DNA of 64,000 bases, taken from positions 124,001-188,000 of the forward strand of contig JACJXS010000009.1 in NCBI GenBank assembly GCA_020636545.1, written 5' to 3'. Below, piece by piece: positions 28,266 through 36,168 of the stretch (its first letter is position 1; each line of letters starts with the position of its first letter). Source of the stretch: Chitinophagales bacterium. GTDB taxonomy: Bacteria > Bacteroidota > Bacteroidia > Chitinophagales > JADIYW01. The notes beneath the pieces are model-generated. The model saw only the letters and a list, made by a program, of their open reading frames with translations. It ran no database searches and was not told the DNA's origin. Position numbers and translations under genes: made by a program.

Positions 28266-29399
28266 ATGGATTTTGAGAGATTAACTTTTAGCATACATCA
28301 AACTAACGATTTTTTACTAAAGAATGCAGTAAAGGCAGTAAATGTTAATATTACTCTTAGAAATTGGCTAATTGGTTTCTATATTGTAGAATTTGAACAA
28401 AAGGGAAGTGACAGAGCGAAATACGGAACTAAGTTGCTAGAAAATTTGGCAAAAAACATCAGCATTAAAGGACTTTCTGCACCTGAATTATCACGTTGCC
28501 GACAGTTTTACAATACTTATCCTCAAATTCTTGCGACAGTAACCCAAAAATTCAAAACCTTAGTTCCTACTCATTTTATTGAAGATTTTGTACATAAGTC
28601 AATTCTTGGGATAGCATCCCAAGAATTAGATAATAATATAATAAGTCAATCAACAACTGACCAATCTCAAAACGAACATTTACATCAACTCTTGTCTTCC
28701 TCATCGTATTCACACCTTGTTGAACTCATAAAAATAGAGGATAGCACCAAAAGGCGATTTTATGAATTACTAATTTTAAAGACACAACCATCTGTAAAAG
28801 AACTCAAAAGACAAATTGATACACTTACTTTTGAAAGAGTAGGGTTATCGGGTAATTATGAAAAATCATTCGATAAAATAATAAAGAAGATAACACCACA
28901 ACAAACAAATGATTTGGTTAAGTCGCATTATTTTTTTGAGTTTTTAAATATAGAACAGCCACATTTGATAGAAGAAAGTGCATTAGAGCAAGCACTTATT
29001 CAAAATTTAAAACAGTTTATTACAGAACTTGGTAATGGGTTTTGCTTTGAAGCCCGACAAAAACGTATATTGATTGGCGATGAATATTATTTTATAGATT
29101 TAGTTTTTTATCATCGTATTTTAAAATGTCATATTTTGATAGAATTAAAAACAGAAATAGCCAAACATGAACATATAGGACAATTGAAAACGTATCTAAA
29201 TTATTACAAAAAAAATATTCAAGAAGTAAATGACAATCCACCTGTCGGAATTTTGCTGGTTACCAATCAAAACAAGGCATTGGTGGAATATGCTATTGCT
29301 GACAGCGATTTAGATATTTTTGTAAGTAAGTACCAGCTTCAATTACCAGATAAAGTAGAATTGGAAACATTTATTAATAACGAATTAAAAAATAGATAA
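28266..29399 (+). CDS. DUF1016 (YhcG-type) PDDEXK nuclease-domain protein
   Basis: A 377-residue protein of the DUF1016/YhcG family. The N-terminal helical domain (about 1-170) contains TLRNWLIGFYIVEFEQ and the repeated SRCRQFYNTYPQI. The C-terminal PD-(D/E)XK domain shows FEARQKRILIGDEYYFIDLVFYH split as FIDLVFYHR with its Asp, then CHILIELKTE with the E-x-K pair, and GQLKTYLNYY. The family is linked to DNA recombination or restriction, but its biology is unsettled. It sits alone between two acyltransferase paralogs, flanked by copies of an intergenic repeat, so it looks inserted. A decayed relative lies at 37282-37946. Confidence 0.85.
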   Translation: MDFERLTFSIHQTNDFLLKNAVKAVNVNITLRNWLIGFYIVEFEQKGSDRAKYGTKLLENLAKNISIKGLSAPELSRCRQFYNTYPQILATVTQKFKTLVPTHFIEDFVHKSILGIASQELDNNIISQSTTDQSQNEHLHQLLSSSSYSHLVELIKIEDSTKRRFYELLILKTQPSVKELKRQIDTLTFERVGLSGNYEKSFDKIIKKITPQQTNDLVKSHYFFEFLNIEQPHLIEESALEQALIQNLKQFITELGNGFCFEARQKRILIGDEYYFIDLVFYHRILKCHILIELKTEIAKHEHIGQLKTYLNYYKKNIQEVNDNPPVGILLVTNQNKALVEYAIADSDLDIFVSKYQLQLPDKVELETFINNELKNR

Positions 29400-29458
29400 A
29401 AAGTGATAAGGGAAGACAAGAATTATTGTGTATCAATCAATAAACCAAACAGCGAACG

Positions 29459-29530
29459 TCATTTCGACGTTAGGAAGAATTTCTTTTTAGCATGATGAAA
29501 CTTGAAACAGATTCAGCTCCGCTGAATTGC
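29459..29530. repeat. Intergenic repeat, copy B (partial)
   Basis: GTCATTTCGACG followed by TAGGA, TTTCTTTTTAG and TTCAGCTCCGCTGAATT parallels copy A at 28118-28216 in order and spacing. The right inverted end is missing. Confidence 0.6.
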
Positions 29531-29574
29531 TGTTTATTCTGATGGTAAATTCGATAAAAATCAAAATTTTGAAA

Positions 29575-30819
29575 ATGAGTGAAGAACAAAAAGTGCATAA
29601 AGAACAAACCACAAGGAGTATTGGTTATATCGAATCTATTGATGGTATCAGAGGTTTTTATGTGTTTCCTATAATTATTATGCACTTGCATTTGCAACAC
29701 ATAAAAATGCCGGCTTTTATTCCGCATTTTACGTTGCATTTATTTTTTATTCTGTCTGCCTATTTAATCAGTAGTATTTTATATAAGCAAAAAGAAAAAT
29801 CGGAGTCTTTTAAATTATTTGCCAAAGATTTTTATATTAAGAGAGCCTTGCGAATTTTGCCATTATATTGGGCATATATTTTATTCTTTTTTGGAGTAGC
29901 AGTAGTTTTGCGTACAGTAGCACCGGCATTAGAACAAAATTTTCTCGGCGTAATTCACGATTTAAAACATTATGGTTGGATGTTACTCACGTTCACCTTC
30001 AATTACAGAGAATTATTTTCGTGGTCTCAGGATTTGAGTCACTTGCGTTGTCACGTATTTCCGCACTTGTGGTCAATTTCTATTGAAGAACAATTTTATT
30101 TGATAATACCTACACTAATATTTTTTCTGAATAAGAAAAGCATAAAAATTATATCAATAATTGTAGTTTGTGTGTATCCACTGATTCGCACATTCGGATA
30201 TATTTATTTTCGTGATGTTGTAGAAATGAGAACTACTTATGGTGACGAATGGAATGCTTTATTTAATTTCTTCTATCGCTCCAGTTTTTTTCAGTTTGAT
30301 GCTTTCTTTTATGGACTTTTAATCCCATTAATTCGTATTGAGAAAAGATATATATTGTATGCCGGTTATTTTATTTCTTTATTATTGATGATACTTTCTC
30401 AGTCGTATAATGCTGTATTAATTGCTGATGAGCAGAAAATCAGTTTTTGGTCAGCAATTCATTTACCAACAGTTATTTACAGCAATAATCAGTTTATGTA
30501 TATGAATACTTTGTATAATATTTTCGGATTTTTCCTTATATATATAATGATAAACGACCCAAAATCTTTATTGAATAAATTTTATAATGCAAAAGTATTC
30601 AGACCAATAGGTAAAGTAATTTATGGTATGTATGTTTATCATCCAGTTTTTGCATTGTTAACGTTAGCACTTTATTATGGCTTTTTAGTAAAAGTAATTC
30701 CGAATATTTTAGCAGATATAATAGCTATTGCAATCTGTACAACAGCTACTTATTATTTTGCCAAATTAAGCTATTATAAATTTGAAATCTATTTCTTGAA
30801 CCTGAAATCTAAAAAGTAG
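29575..30819 (+). CDS. Acyltransferase-3 membrane protein, copy 3
   Basis: A 414-residue protein using the ATG at 29575 (MSEEQKVHK), which aligns with copy 2; an in-frame ATG at 29542 and a TTG at 29527 are less likely, as the TTG falls within an intergenic repeat. SIDGIRGFYVFPIIIMHLH contains the Arg and His of helix 1, and FPHLWSISIEEQFYLIIP is the second motif. It is a close paralog of copy 2, now separated from it by the DUF1016 gene and two intergenic repeat copies. A strong terminator follows at 30843. Probable inner-membrane acyl transferase for surface glycan. Confidence 0.88.
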   Translation: MSEEQKVHKEQTTRSIGYIESIDGIRGFYVFPIIIMHLHLQHIKMPAFIPHFTLHLFFILSAYLISSILYKQKEKSESFKLFAKDFYIKRALRILPLYWAYILFFFGVAVVLRTVAPALEQNFLGVIHDLKHYGWMLLTFTFNYRELFSWSQDLSHLRCHVFPHLWSISIEEQFYLIIPTLIFFLNKKSIKIISIIVVCVYPLIRTFGYIYFRDVVEMRTTYGDEWNALFNFFYRSSFFQFDAFFYGLLIPLIRIEKRYILYAGYFISLLLMILSQSYNAVLIADEQKISFWSAIHLPTVIYSNNQFMYMNTLYNIFGFFLIYIMINDPKSLLNKFYNAKVFRPIGKVIYGMYVYHPVFALLTLALYYGFLVKVIPNILADIIAIAICTTATYYFAKLSYYKFEIYFLNLKSKK

Positions 30820-30842
30820 TTTTTCAAAAAATATAAAATAAA

Positions 30843-30867
30843 AAAACCACAGAAATGCTGTGGTTTT
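30843..30867 (+). terminator. Terminator after acyltransferase copy 3
   Basis: AAAACCACAG (30843-30852) and CTGTGGTTTT (30858-30867) form a perfect 10-bp stem with a 5-nt loop. The A-rich and T-rich flanks allow it to work in both directions. It marks the edge of the chromosomal block before attL. Confidence 0.9.
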
Positions 30868-30906
30868 AATTTAAAATCAAATCTGATATTGTATCAGTCT
30901 CTGAAA

Positions 30907-30927
30907 TATGGAGCGGAGAGAGAGGGA
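30907..30927. other. attL: 21-bp core repeat, left end
   Basis: Starts TATGGAGCGG and ends AGAGGGA; identical to 36169-36189. After this core the left flank is GCAAC, so the tRNA sequence is not continued here; the tRNA is intact only at the right end. Confidence 0.92.
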
Positions 30928-31064
30928 GCAACAAGATACAAATTTACTAAAACTCATAACCCTTATAAATATTGCAAAGATATAATAAAATCAATACTTA
31001 CAATGCTTTTTAATTTATTTTATTATTGCTATAAATTGCATTAATTTGATTTAATTTGTACAGA

Positions 31065-31088
31065 ACCGTACGAATATTGTACAAATAG
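31065..31088 (+). repeat. 24-bp end repeat, left copy (candidate integrase arm site / operator)
   Basis: Begins ACCGTACGAAT and ends GTACAAATAG; 21 of 24 positions match the right copy at 36098-36121, same orientation. GTAC recurs at 31058, 31068 and 31079, i.e. at 10-11-bp spacing on one face of the helix, just before a TATATTTG promoter-like box (31091-31098) and 33 nt before the integrase ATG. Confidence 0.65.
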
Positions 31089-31120
31089 TTTATATTTGTA
31101 TTGATAAAATTGATTATAGT

Positions 31121-32359
31121 ATGGCTACAGTAAATTTTTTATATCGTTCTACAAAAGAAAATGCACATCTTACACTAAGGTTATTATTCAGACACGATAA
31201 TAAAGATTTTGTTTTCGGTGCAAGTACTAAGTTAGAAGTATCAAAGTACTATTGGACTAAAGAACATTCGCAGAAACGACCTAAAGATATTGATATAGCT
31301 AATAGACAACTTGAAGTAAACAAAGAACTAAATAATATTGAAAATCATATTTTGAAAGCATTTAAAGATGTGGAGGTTAAAGTAATTTCAAAAGAATGGT
31401 TACAACAACAAGTTGAGTTATATTATAATCCACCCAAAAAACAAAAGGGAATACCTACTAATCTAATTGATTATATTGATTTTTATCTTGATTATCGTAA
31501 GTACGAAATAAAGCCTACATCTATCGTGAAGTACAATGTTATCAAACATAAGTTGGAACGTATGCAGGACGACCGCAAGAAACCTATTCTAATAGTTGAT
31601 GTTAATGAAAGTTTTAAAAAAGAATTTGTAGCATATCAAAAAGATAATGGATATGCACAAAATACGATACAAAGAGAATTAGCATTTATAAAAACCTTTT
31701 GTAAACACGCAAGGCATTTAGGACTTGAAACAAGCCACCAATTAGACGTGCTAAGAGTAGATAAAGCTAAAGCAGAAAAGATTTATCTAACTTTTAAAGA
31801 ATTAGAAGTAATAGAAAATTTAGAGTTAGAAAATGATAGATTGGATAATGCTCGAGATTGGTTAATCATTAGTTGCTATACAGGACAACGTGTTTCAGAT
31901 TTTTTGAGATTTGATAAGGGAATGATACGTGTAGAAAATGGCAAAAGTCTAATAGAGTTTACCCAAGCGAAGACAAATAAGCTGATGACAGTACCGCTAC
32001 ATCAAAAAGTATTACAAATTCTACACAAAAGGAATGGAGATTTTCCAAGTGCCATATCCGACCAGCGATATAATGAATACATAAAGGAAGTATGTAAGTT
32101 AGCAAATTTAACAGAGATAATACAGGGAGGGAAACAACTTGAAACCGATAACGGAATAAGAAAAATTACAGGCGATTATCCTAAATGGGAGTTGGTAACA
32201 TCGCACATAGGTAGGCGTTCATTTGCGACTAACTTTTATGGAACGATACCAACATCATACTTGATTTACATTACTGGACATAGTAGCGAAACAATGTTTT
32301 TAAATTACATAGGCAAAAGCAATAAAGATTTAGCAATGGAAGTAGGTAACTATTTTTAA
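31121..32359 (+). CDS. Tyrosine recombinase/integrase of the element
   Basis: A 412-residue phage-type integrase of the Bacteroidota branch. The N-terminal arm-binding domain (about 1-105) begins ATVNFLYRSTKENAHLTLRL. A SAM-like core-binding domain (about 110-210) includes YAQNTIQRELAFIKTFCKHA. The catalytic domain has CYTGQRVSDFLRF (first Arg), SHIGRRSFATNFYG (H-x-x-R) and ITGHSSETMFLNYIG (His and the nucleophile Tyr). All active-site residues are present, so it should be active. It sits 194 nt inside attL and reads toward the element. It is predicted to recombine the 21-bp core in tRNA-Ser. Confidence 0.95.
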   Translation: MATVNFLYRSTKENAHLTLRLLFRHDNKDFVFGASTKLEVSKYYWTKEHSQKRPKDIDIANRQLEVNKELNNIENHILKAFKDVEVKVISKEWLQQQVELYYNPPKKQKGIPTNLIDYIDFYLDYRKYEIKPTSIVKYNVIKHKLERMQDDRKKPILIVDVNESFKKEFVAYQKDNGYAQNTIQRELAFIKTFCKHARHLGLETSHQLDVLRVDKAKAEKIYLTFKELEVIENLELENDRLDNARDWLIISCYTGQRVSDFLRFDKGMIRVENGKSLIEFTQAKTNKLMTVPLHQKVLQILHKRNGDFPSAISDQRYNEYIKEVCKLANLTEIIQGGKQLETDNGIRKITGDYPKWELVTSHIGRRSFATNFYGTIPTSYLIYITGHSSETMFLNYIGKSNKDLAMEVGNYF

Positions 32360-32447
32360 AGTATTAATTTTCAATGCAATACAAAGATTATAATTAAAAA
32401 TATAAAAAAAGTACAAAATTTACCAAAACTATACTTGAAACCCGTAG

Positions 32448-32455
32448 TATGTTTG
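32448..32455 (+). promoter_or_regulatory. -7 promoter box of the excisionase-like operon
   Basis: TATGTTTG fits TAnnTTTG and ends 21 nt before the ATG at 32477. The -33 element is not convincing. The remaining genes of the element lie close together behind it. Confidence 0.4.
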
Positions 32456-32476
32456 TGATATTAAAATATATTCGAT

Positions 32477-32758
32477 ATGACAAACACAATTTTATTACAA
32501 AATGTAAGCACGGAAGATTTAAAAGATTTAATCAAAGAGGGTATTAAAAGTCAATTAGATGACTTTGCGAAAGAACTAAAGGTTTATAATCCTGATGAAC
32601 TATTGACACGTGAACAAACGTGTGAATTTCTGCAAATAGATAGCAGTACTTTATGGCATTGGACAAACAAAGGTAAAGTTACAGCTTATGGTATTGGTAG
32701 TCGCAGATATTTCAAAAAAGCTGAAATATTAGAAAATCTTAAACCTTTAAAAAAATAG
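32477..32758 (+). CDS. Excisionase-like helix-turn-helix protein
   Basis: A 93-residue protein. The N-terminal 38 residues are acidic and helical; the C-terminal part, LLTREQTCEFLQIDSSTLWH followed by WTNKGKVTAYGIGSRRYFKK, is a MerR/Xis-type winged helix (HTH_17 pattern) in which an Arg-rich hairpin follows the recognition helix. Such proteins next to integrases often act as recombination directionality factors or control element genes. It is the first gene of the plus-strand run leading to replication genes, 4 nt before the next gene, so it could also regulate replication (inference). Confidence 0.82.
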   Translation: MTNTILLQNVSTEDLKDLIKEGIKSQLDDFAKELKVYNPDELLTREQTCEFLQIDSSTLWHWTNKGKVTAYGIGSRRYFKKAEILENLKPLKK

Positions 32759-32762
32759 AGCA

Positions 32763-33077
32763 ATGAGTAAAAAAATTAAACATTGCTCCAATATTCTATT
32801 AACAGGGAATAAGAGCAAAGATAAGCATTATCAAACGCAAATGCAAGTTGTATTTGATGCACTTTTAAAGCAACCAAAGACAATGTTAATGGTAAGTAAT
32901 GAAACAGGCATTTTAAGGACTACAATTTGTGGTTACATTGCTAAATTTAGAAAGCAGAACAGTATTAGAATGTTACAAAAAAACGCTTGTTCTATTTCAA
33001 AGCATCGTGCAGGATATTACACGACCAACACCGAATTGTTTCCTATTGTTGAACCCTCAAATACTACTAAGCTATGA
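32763..33077 (+). CDS. Small unknown protein of the element, HTH-like
   Basis: A 104-residue basic protein I do not recognise. The middle (QVVFDALLKQPKTMLMVSNE followed by TGILRTTICGYIAKFRKQN) reads like a winged helix-turn-helix, with the second helix as recognition helix, and is followed by RAGYYTTNTELF, typical of the wing of small regulators that see a new strand. It overlaps the helicase gene by 4 nt (ATGA), indicating translational coupling. It may be a replication initiator or regulator binding the iteron-like cluster at 34554-34608, but this is a guess. Confidence 0.6.
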   Translation: MSKKIKHCSNILLTGNKSKDKHYQTQMQVVFDALLKQPKTMLMVSNETGILRTTICGYIAKFRKQNSIRMLQKNACSISKHRAGYYTTNTELFPIVEPSNTTKL

Positions 33078-34534
33078 GTATAGATAATAATATTGATACA
33101 CCTACTATTCTAACCCATTTAAAAGAATTGGAGCAGAAAGGTAAAGAAGCAACACCTCACGCTGAAATATTGCAACAACTTATTGAACAGTTTGAACCGT
33201 TGGACTTTGAAGCAATGGCAAATCCACACAATACCGAGAACTTTAAGTTATCTAATAAACATTATTTGGTATTATCCATTGAGAACGCCTTAAAAGTTGC
33301 AGAAAAAAATCGTTGGGGCTTATGTAAAAATCACGATTTTATTTATTTGTACAATGGTACATTTTGGAATGAAATTGATAAAGAAATATTTCAAAAGTTT
33401 TTAGGCGAAGCGTCCGAACAAATGGGAGTTGCTAAATTTTCTGCAAGATTTTACCAATTTAGAGAACAGTTATTTAAGCAGTTTTTGGCAACGGCATATT
33501 TGCCTACACCCGAAAGCAATAAAGATGTTGTAATGATTAACTTACAAAACGGAACATTTGAAGTAAGCCCAAAGGGTACAAATTTAAGACCGTTTGACCG
33601 TTCGGACTTTATTACTTATCAATTACCATTTGAGTACGACTCACAGGCAAAAGCACCATTGTTTGAAAAGTACTTAAATAGAGTATTACCCGATATTGAA
33701 CGCCAAAGGGTATTAGCTGAATATTTAGGATATGTATTTATAAAACACGGAAGTAAAGCATTGAAAGAAGAAAAAACTTTAATACTTTACGGTACTGGAG
33801 CAAATGGCAAAAGTGTATTTTTTGAAACAGTAAACGCTTTATTAGGTACTGATAATGTTAGCAATTTTTCATTACAGAGCTTAACGAATGATAACGGCTA
33901 TTTTAGGGCAAAATTAGCTAATAAGTTAGTAAATTATGCAAGTGAAATAAACGGCAATTTAGAAGCATCAATGTTTAAACAATTAGTTTCAGGCGAACCA
34001 GTAGAAGCTCGTTTGCCCTATGGACAACCTTTTGTTTTGAAACAGTACGCAAAGCTAATTTTTAATTGTAATGAATTACCAAAAGATGTAGAGCATACAA
34101 ACGCCTATTTCAGACGTTTTTTAATCATTCCTTTTGATGTTACTATTCCCGAGAATGAACAAGATAAAACCCTACATACCAAGATTATTGAGAACGAACT
34201 TTCAGGCGTATTCAATTGGGTATTAGACGGACTTAATAGATTGCTAAAGCAAAAGAAATTCTCAGATTGTGAAGCATCAAAAAAAGCCATTGACCAATAC
34301 AAAATTGAAAGTAACAGCGTACAGATGTTTTTAAATGAAAACGAATATAAGGGAAGCCCAACCAATTATAAATTGATAAAAGAGCTATACACAGATTATA
34401 GAACTTTTTGTTTTGAAGACGGTTTGACCCCTTTCAAAAAGACCAATTTCATAAAGCAATTAAGGGCATTAGATTTAATTGTAGATAGGGTATCACAAAA
34501 CCAATTAGCAGTTTATTTAGAAACAATGATGTAA
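33074..34534 (+). CDS. P4/D5-type superfamily 3 replicative helicase
   Basis: A 486-residue protein of the phage/plasmid primase (P4 family) C-terminal type. A D5_N-like region (NHDFIYLYNGTFWNEI near 90) leads to the Walker A GTGANGKSVFFE near 237-248, Walker B/B' region NKLVNYASEIN near 281-291 and motif C AKLIFNCNELP near 316-326, then AYFRRFLIIPFD with arginine-finger-like residues. There is no archaeo-eukaryotic primase domain at the N-terminus, unlike full-length P4 alpha; priming may come from the DUF6371 protein encoded 95 nt downstream. It should form a hexameric helicase that opens the element's origin. Confidence 0.9.
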   Translation: MSIDNNIDTPTILTHLKELEQKGKEATPHAEILQQLIEQFEPLDFEAMANPHNTENFKLSNKHYLVLSIENALKVAEKNRWGLCKNHDFIYLYNGTFWNEIDKEIFQKFLGEASEQMGVAKFSARFYQFREQLFKQFLATAYLPTPESNKDVVMINLQNGTFEVSPKGTNLRPFDRSDFITYQLPFEYDSQAKAPLFEKYLNRVLPDIERQRVLAEYLGYVFIKHGSKALKEEKTLILYGTGANGKSVFFETVNALLGTDNVSNFSLQSLTNDNGYFRAKLANKLVNYASEINGNLEASMFKQLVSGEPVEARLPYGQPFVLKQYAKLIFNCNELPKDVEHTNAYFRRFLIIPFDVTIPENEQDKTLHTKIIENELSGVFNWVLDGLNRLLKQKKFSDCEASKKAIDQYKIESNSVQMFLNENEYKGSPTNYKLIKELYTDYRTFCFEDGLTPFKKTNFIKQLRALDLIVDRVSQNQLAVYLETMM

Positions 34535-34553
34535 AAAAAAGTTTTTTTTAGGC

Positions 34554-34608
34554 AGTAACTTTAGTACCAAAAGTAACTAATTAAGTTACTAAAGTTATTA
34601 AAGTTACT
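34554..34608. repeat. Iteron-like cluster, candidate replication origin of the element
   Basis: Within the 95-nt gap between helicase and primase-like genes: AGTAACT at 34554 and 34572, then three tandem 9-mers AAGTTACTA-like starting at 34583 (overlapping phase), 34592 (AAGTTATTA) and 34601 (AAGTTACTC). The copy at 34572-34578 and that at 34584-34590 are perfect inverted repeats around AATTA. Five copies of one heptamer in 55 nt, in both orientations, is the arrangement of initiator-binding iterons. Confidence 0.7.
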
Positions 34609-34629
34609 CTCCAAAAAACAAATAATTTT

Positions 34630-35679
34630 ATGAATACTGGATACAGATACAAATTAGAGAAAGGTAGTAAGAAATACTTTTGCCCTGAATGTAATAAAAA
34701 AACATTCGTGAGATACATTGATGTAGAAACAGGCGACTATTTGCCCGAACAGTACGGACGTTGCGACCGTGAAAGTAAATGTAATTATCATTTGAACCCT
34801 TATAAAGATAGTTACTCAAAAATGATTTGGGAGCAGGAACAGGGCAACCGTTCGGAATATCCGACAAGTTGGAAACCTCCACAAAAAAAGATAGCACCAC
34901 AGGTTGAGCCTATATTTTTTGATTTTGATACATTTTTAACAACATTAGAAGCTAATAGATATGATGACAATATATTTTTACAAAACCTACTTGAAAGCGT
35001 TCAATATCCGTTTGATATTAATGAAGTTGCAGACGTTGTTCGGTTGTACAAGTTGGGTACAGTTGCAAATGGTTATCGAAGTGGCGGTATTACTTTCCCT
35101 TTTATTGATAAAAAGTTTAATGTAAGAGCAATACAAGTAAAGCAATTTGATAAAGATAATCACACCATAGGCACGGACTTTTTACATTCAATCATTGAAA
35201 GATTTTATAATGAAAACAATAAACCTTTGCCCGAATGGTTAGAAGCATACACGAAGCAAGATAAAAAGGTAAGTTGTTTATTTGGCGAACATCTTTTGAG
35301 TAAGTACCCAAGTGCGAAGATTTATCTATTTGAAGCACCAAAAACAGCAATTTATAGTACATTGTATTTTGGTTTGCCTGAAACATCGAATACTATTTGT
35401 ATGGCAGTTTTCAATAAAAGTAGTTTATCATTTGATAAGCTGGAGGTATTACAAGGACGTACCGTTTATGTATTTCCCGACCTATCCAAAGACGGAAGTA
35501 CATTTAGAGAATGGGAAGCAAAAGCCAAAGAATATGAATTGAAGATGAATAGAACAAGATTTATATTTTCGGACTTATTAGAACGATTAGCACCCGAACA
35601 GGATAAGAGCAAGGGCAACGACTTTGCAGACTATTTAATAAAACAAGACTGGCGAGAATTTAGAGTTGGTAAAAATTAG
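34630..35679 (+). CDS. DUF6371 zinc-finger/Toprim-like protein, candidate primase
   Basis: A 349-residue protein. The N-terminus has a four-ligand zinc finger, KYFCPECNKKTFVRY (CxxC near 15-18) with the second pair in GRCDRESKCNYHLNP near 44-54, resembling the CHC2 finger of DnaG primases. The C-terminal half shows a Toprim-like order: IYLFEAPKTAIYS (conserved Glu and Lys), VYVFPDLSKDG (acidic pair) and GNDFADYL. DUF6371 is known from Bacteroidota mobile DNA. I infer that it primes replication together with the separate SF3 helicase, replacing the fused primase-helicase found in P4-like satellites. Enzymatic activity is not shown. Confidence 0.75.
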   Translation: MNTGYRYKLEKGSKKYFCPECNKKTFVRYIDVETGDYLPEQYGRCDRESKCNYHLNPYKDSYSKMIWEQEQGNRSEYPTSWKPPQKKIAPQVEPIFFDFDTFLTTLEANRYDDNIFLQNLLESVQYPFDINEVADVVRLYKLGTVANGYRSGGITFPFIDKKFNVRAIQVKQFDKDNHTIGTDFLHSIIERFYNENNKPLPEWLEAYTKQDKKVSCLFGEHLLSKYPSAKIYLFEAPKTAIYSTLYFGLPETSNTICMAVFNKSSLSFDKLEVLQGRTVYVFPDLSKDGSTFREWEAKAKEYELKMNRTRFIFSDLLERLAPEQDKSKGNDFADYLIKQDWREFRVGKN

Positions 35680-35714
35680 AACCTATTGATAAATACAATA
35701 AAATACAATAAGAT

Positions 35715-35987
35715 ATGCCTTTTAAAAAGAATGTAAGCGGTAACCCAAAAGGGAAACCCAAAGGAGCAGTAAACAAGACTACAAGGGAATTAAGAGAAAT
35801 TATAAATGAATTTCTTAGTAGCAATTTAGATAAAATACAAGATGACTATAATCAATTAGAGCCTAAAGAAAAGTTACTCTTCATAGATAAAATGTTAAAA
35901 CACGTTCTACCAACGAAAGTGGAGGAAGTGGATACTATGCCTGATGAAGTAGTTATAACTATTATTGACGGTAAGCGTGTACCATAG
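35715..35987 (+). CDS. DUF5681 protein, last gene of the element
   Basis: A 90-residue protein starting PFKKNVSGNPKGKPKGAVNK, the signature of DUF5681, followed by a helical segment (TRELREIINEFLSSNLDKI) and a short basic C-terminus. DUF5681 genes are common beside phage terminase genes and in mobile elements, but no terminase is present here. It may bind DNA and, in a satellite, might redirect a helper phage's packaging (speculative). It lies 35 nt after the DUF6371 gene and 181 nt before the attR core. Confidence 0.75.
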   Translation: MPFKKNVSGNPKGKPKGAVNKTTRELREIINEFLSSNLDKIQDDYNQLEPKEKLLFIDKMLKHVLPTKVEEVDTMPDEVVITIIDGKRVP

Positions 35988-36168
35988 ATTGAAACCTCCA
36001 CATTTAAAAAGTTGGTTTGTAAAAGTTCGTAAAAGTAGGGTTTAGGCATAGCAAATTGTATTGTAAAATATAATATATTAAAAATATAGATACATCAACC
36101 GTACAAAAATCGTACAAATAGAGAAAACTAAAAAGCATAACATATTGAAATATAGTAAGTTATGTTTT
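35988..36168. other. Right-end non-coding segment of the element
   Basis: 181 nt with no ORF. It contains the right 24-bp end repeat (36098-36121) 48 nt from the attR core, the usual place for integrase arm-type sites. Confidence 0.6.
36098..36121 (+). repeat. 24-bp end repeat, right copy
   Basis: Starts ACCGTACAAAAATC and ends GTACAAATAG; 21 of 24 positions identical to 31065-31088 in the same orientation. Contains two GTACAAA units 11 bp apart. Confidence 0.65.

Noticed and set aside
34554..34608. Short repeats as a CRISPR array
   Set aside because: Repeat units of 7-9 nt without spacers and no cas genes nearby.
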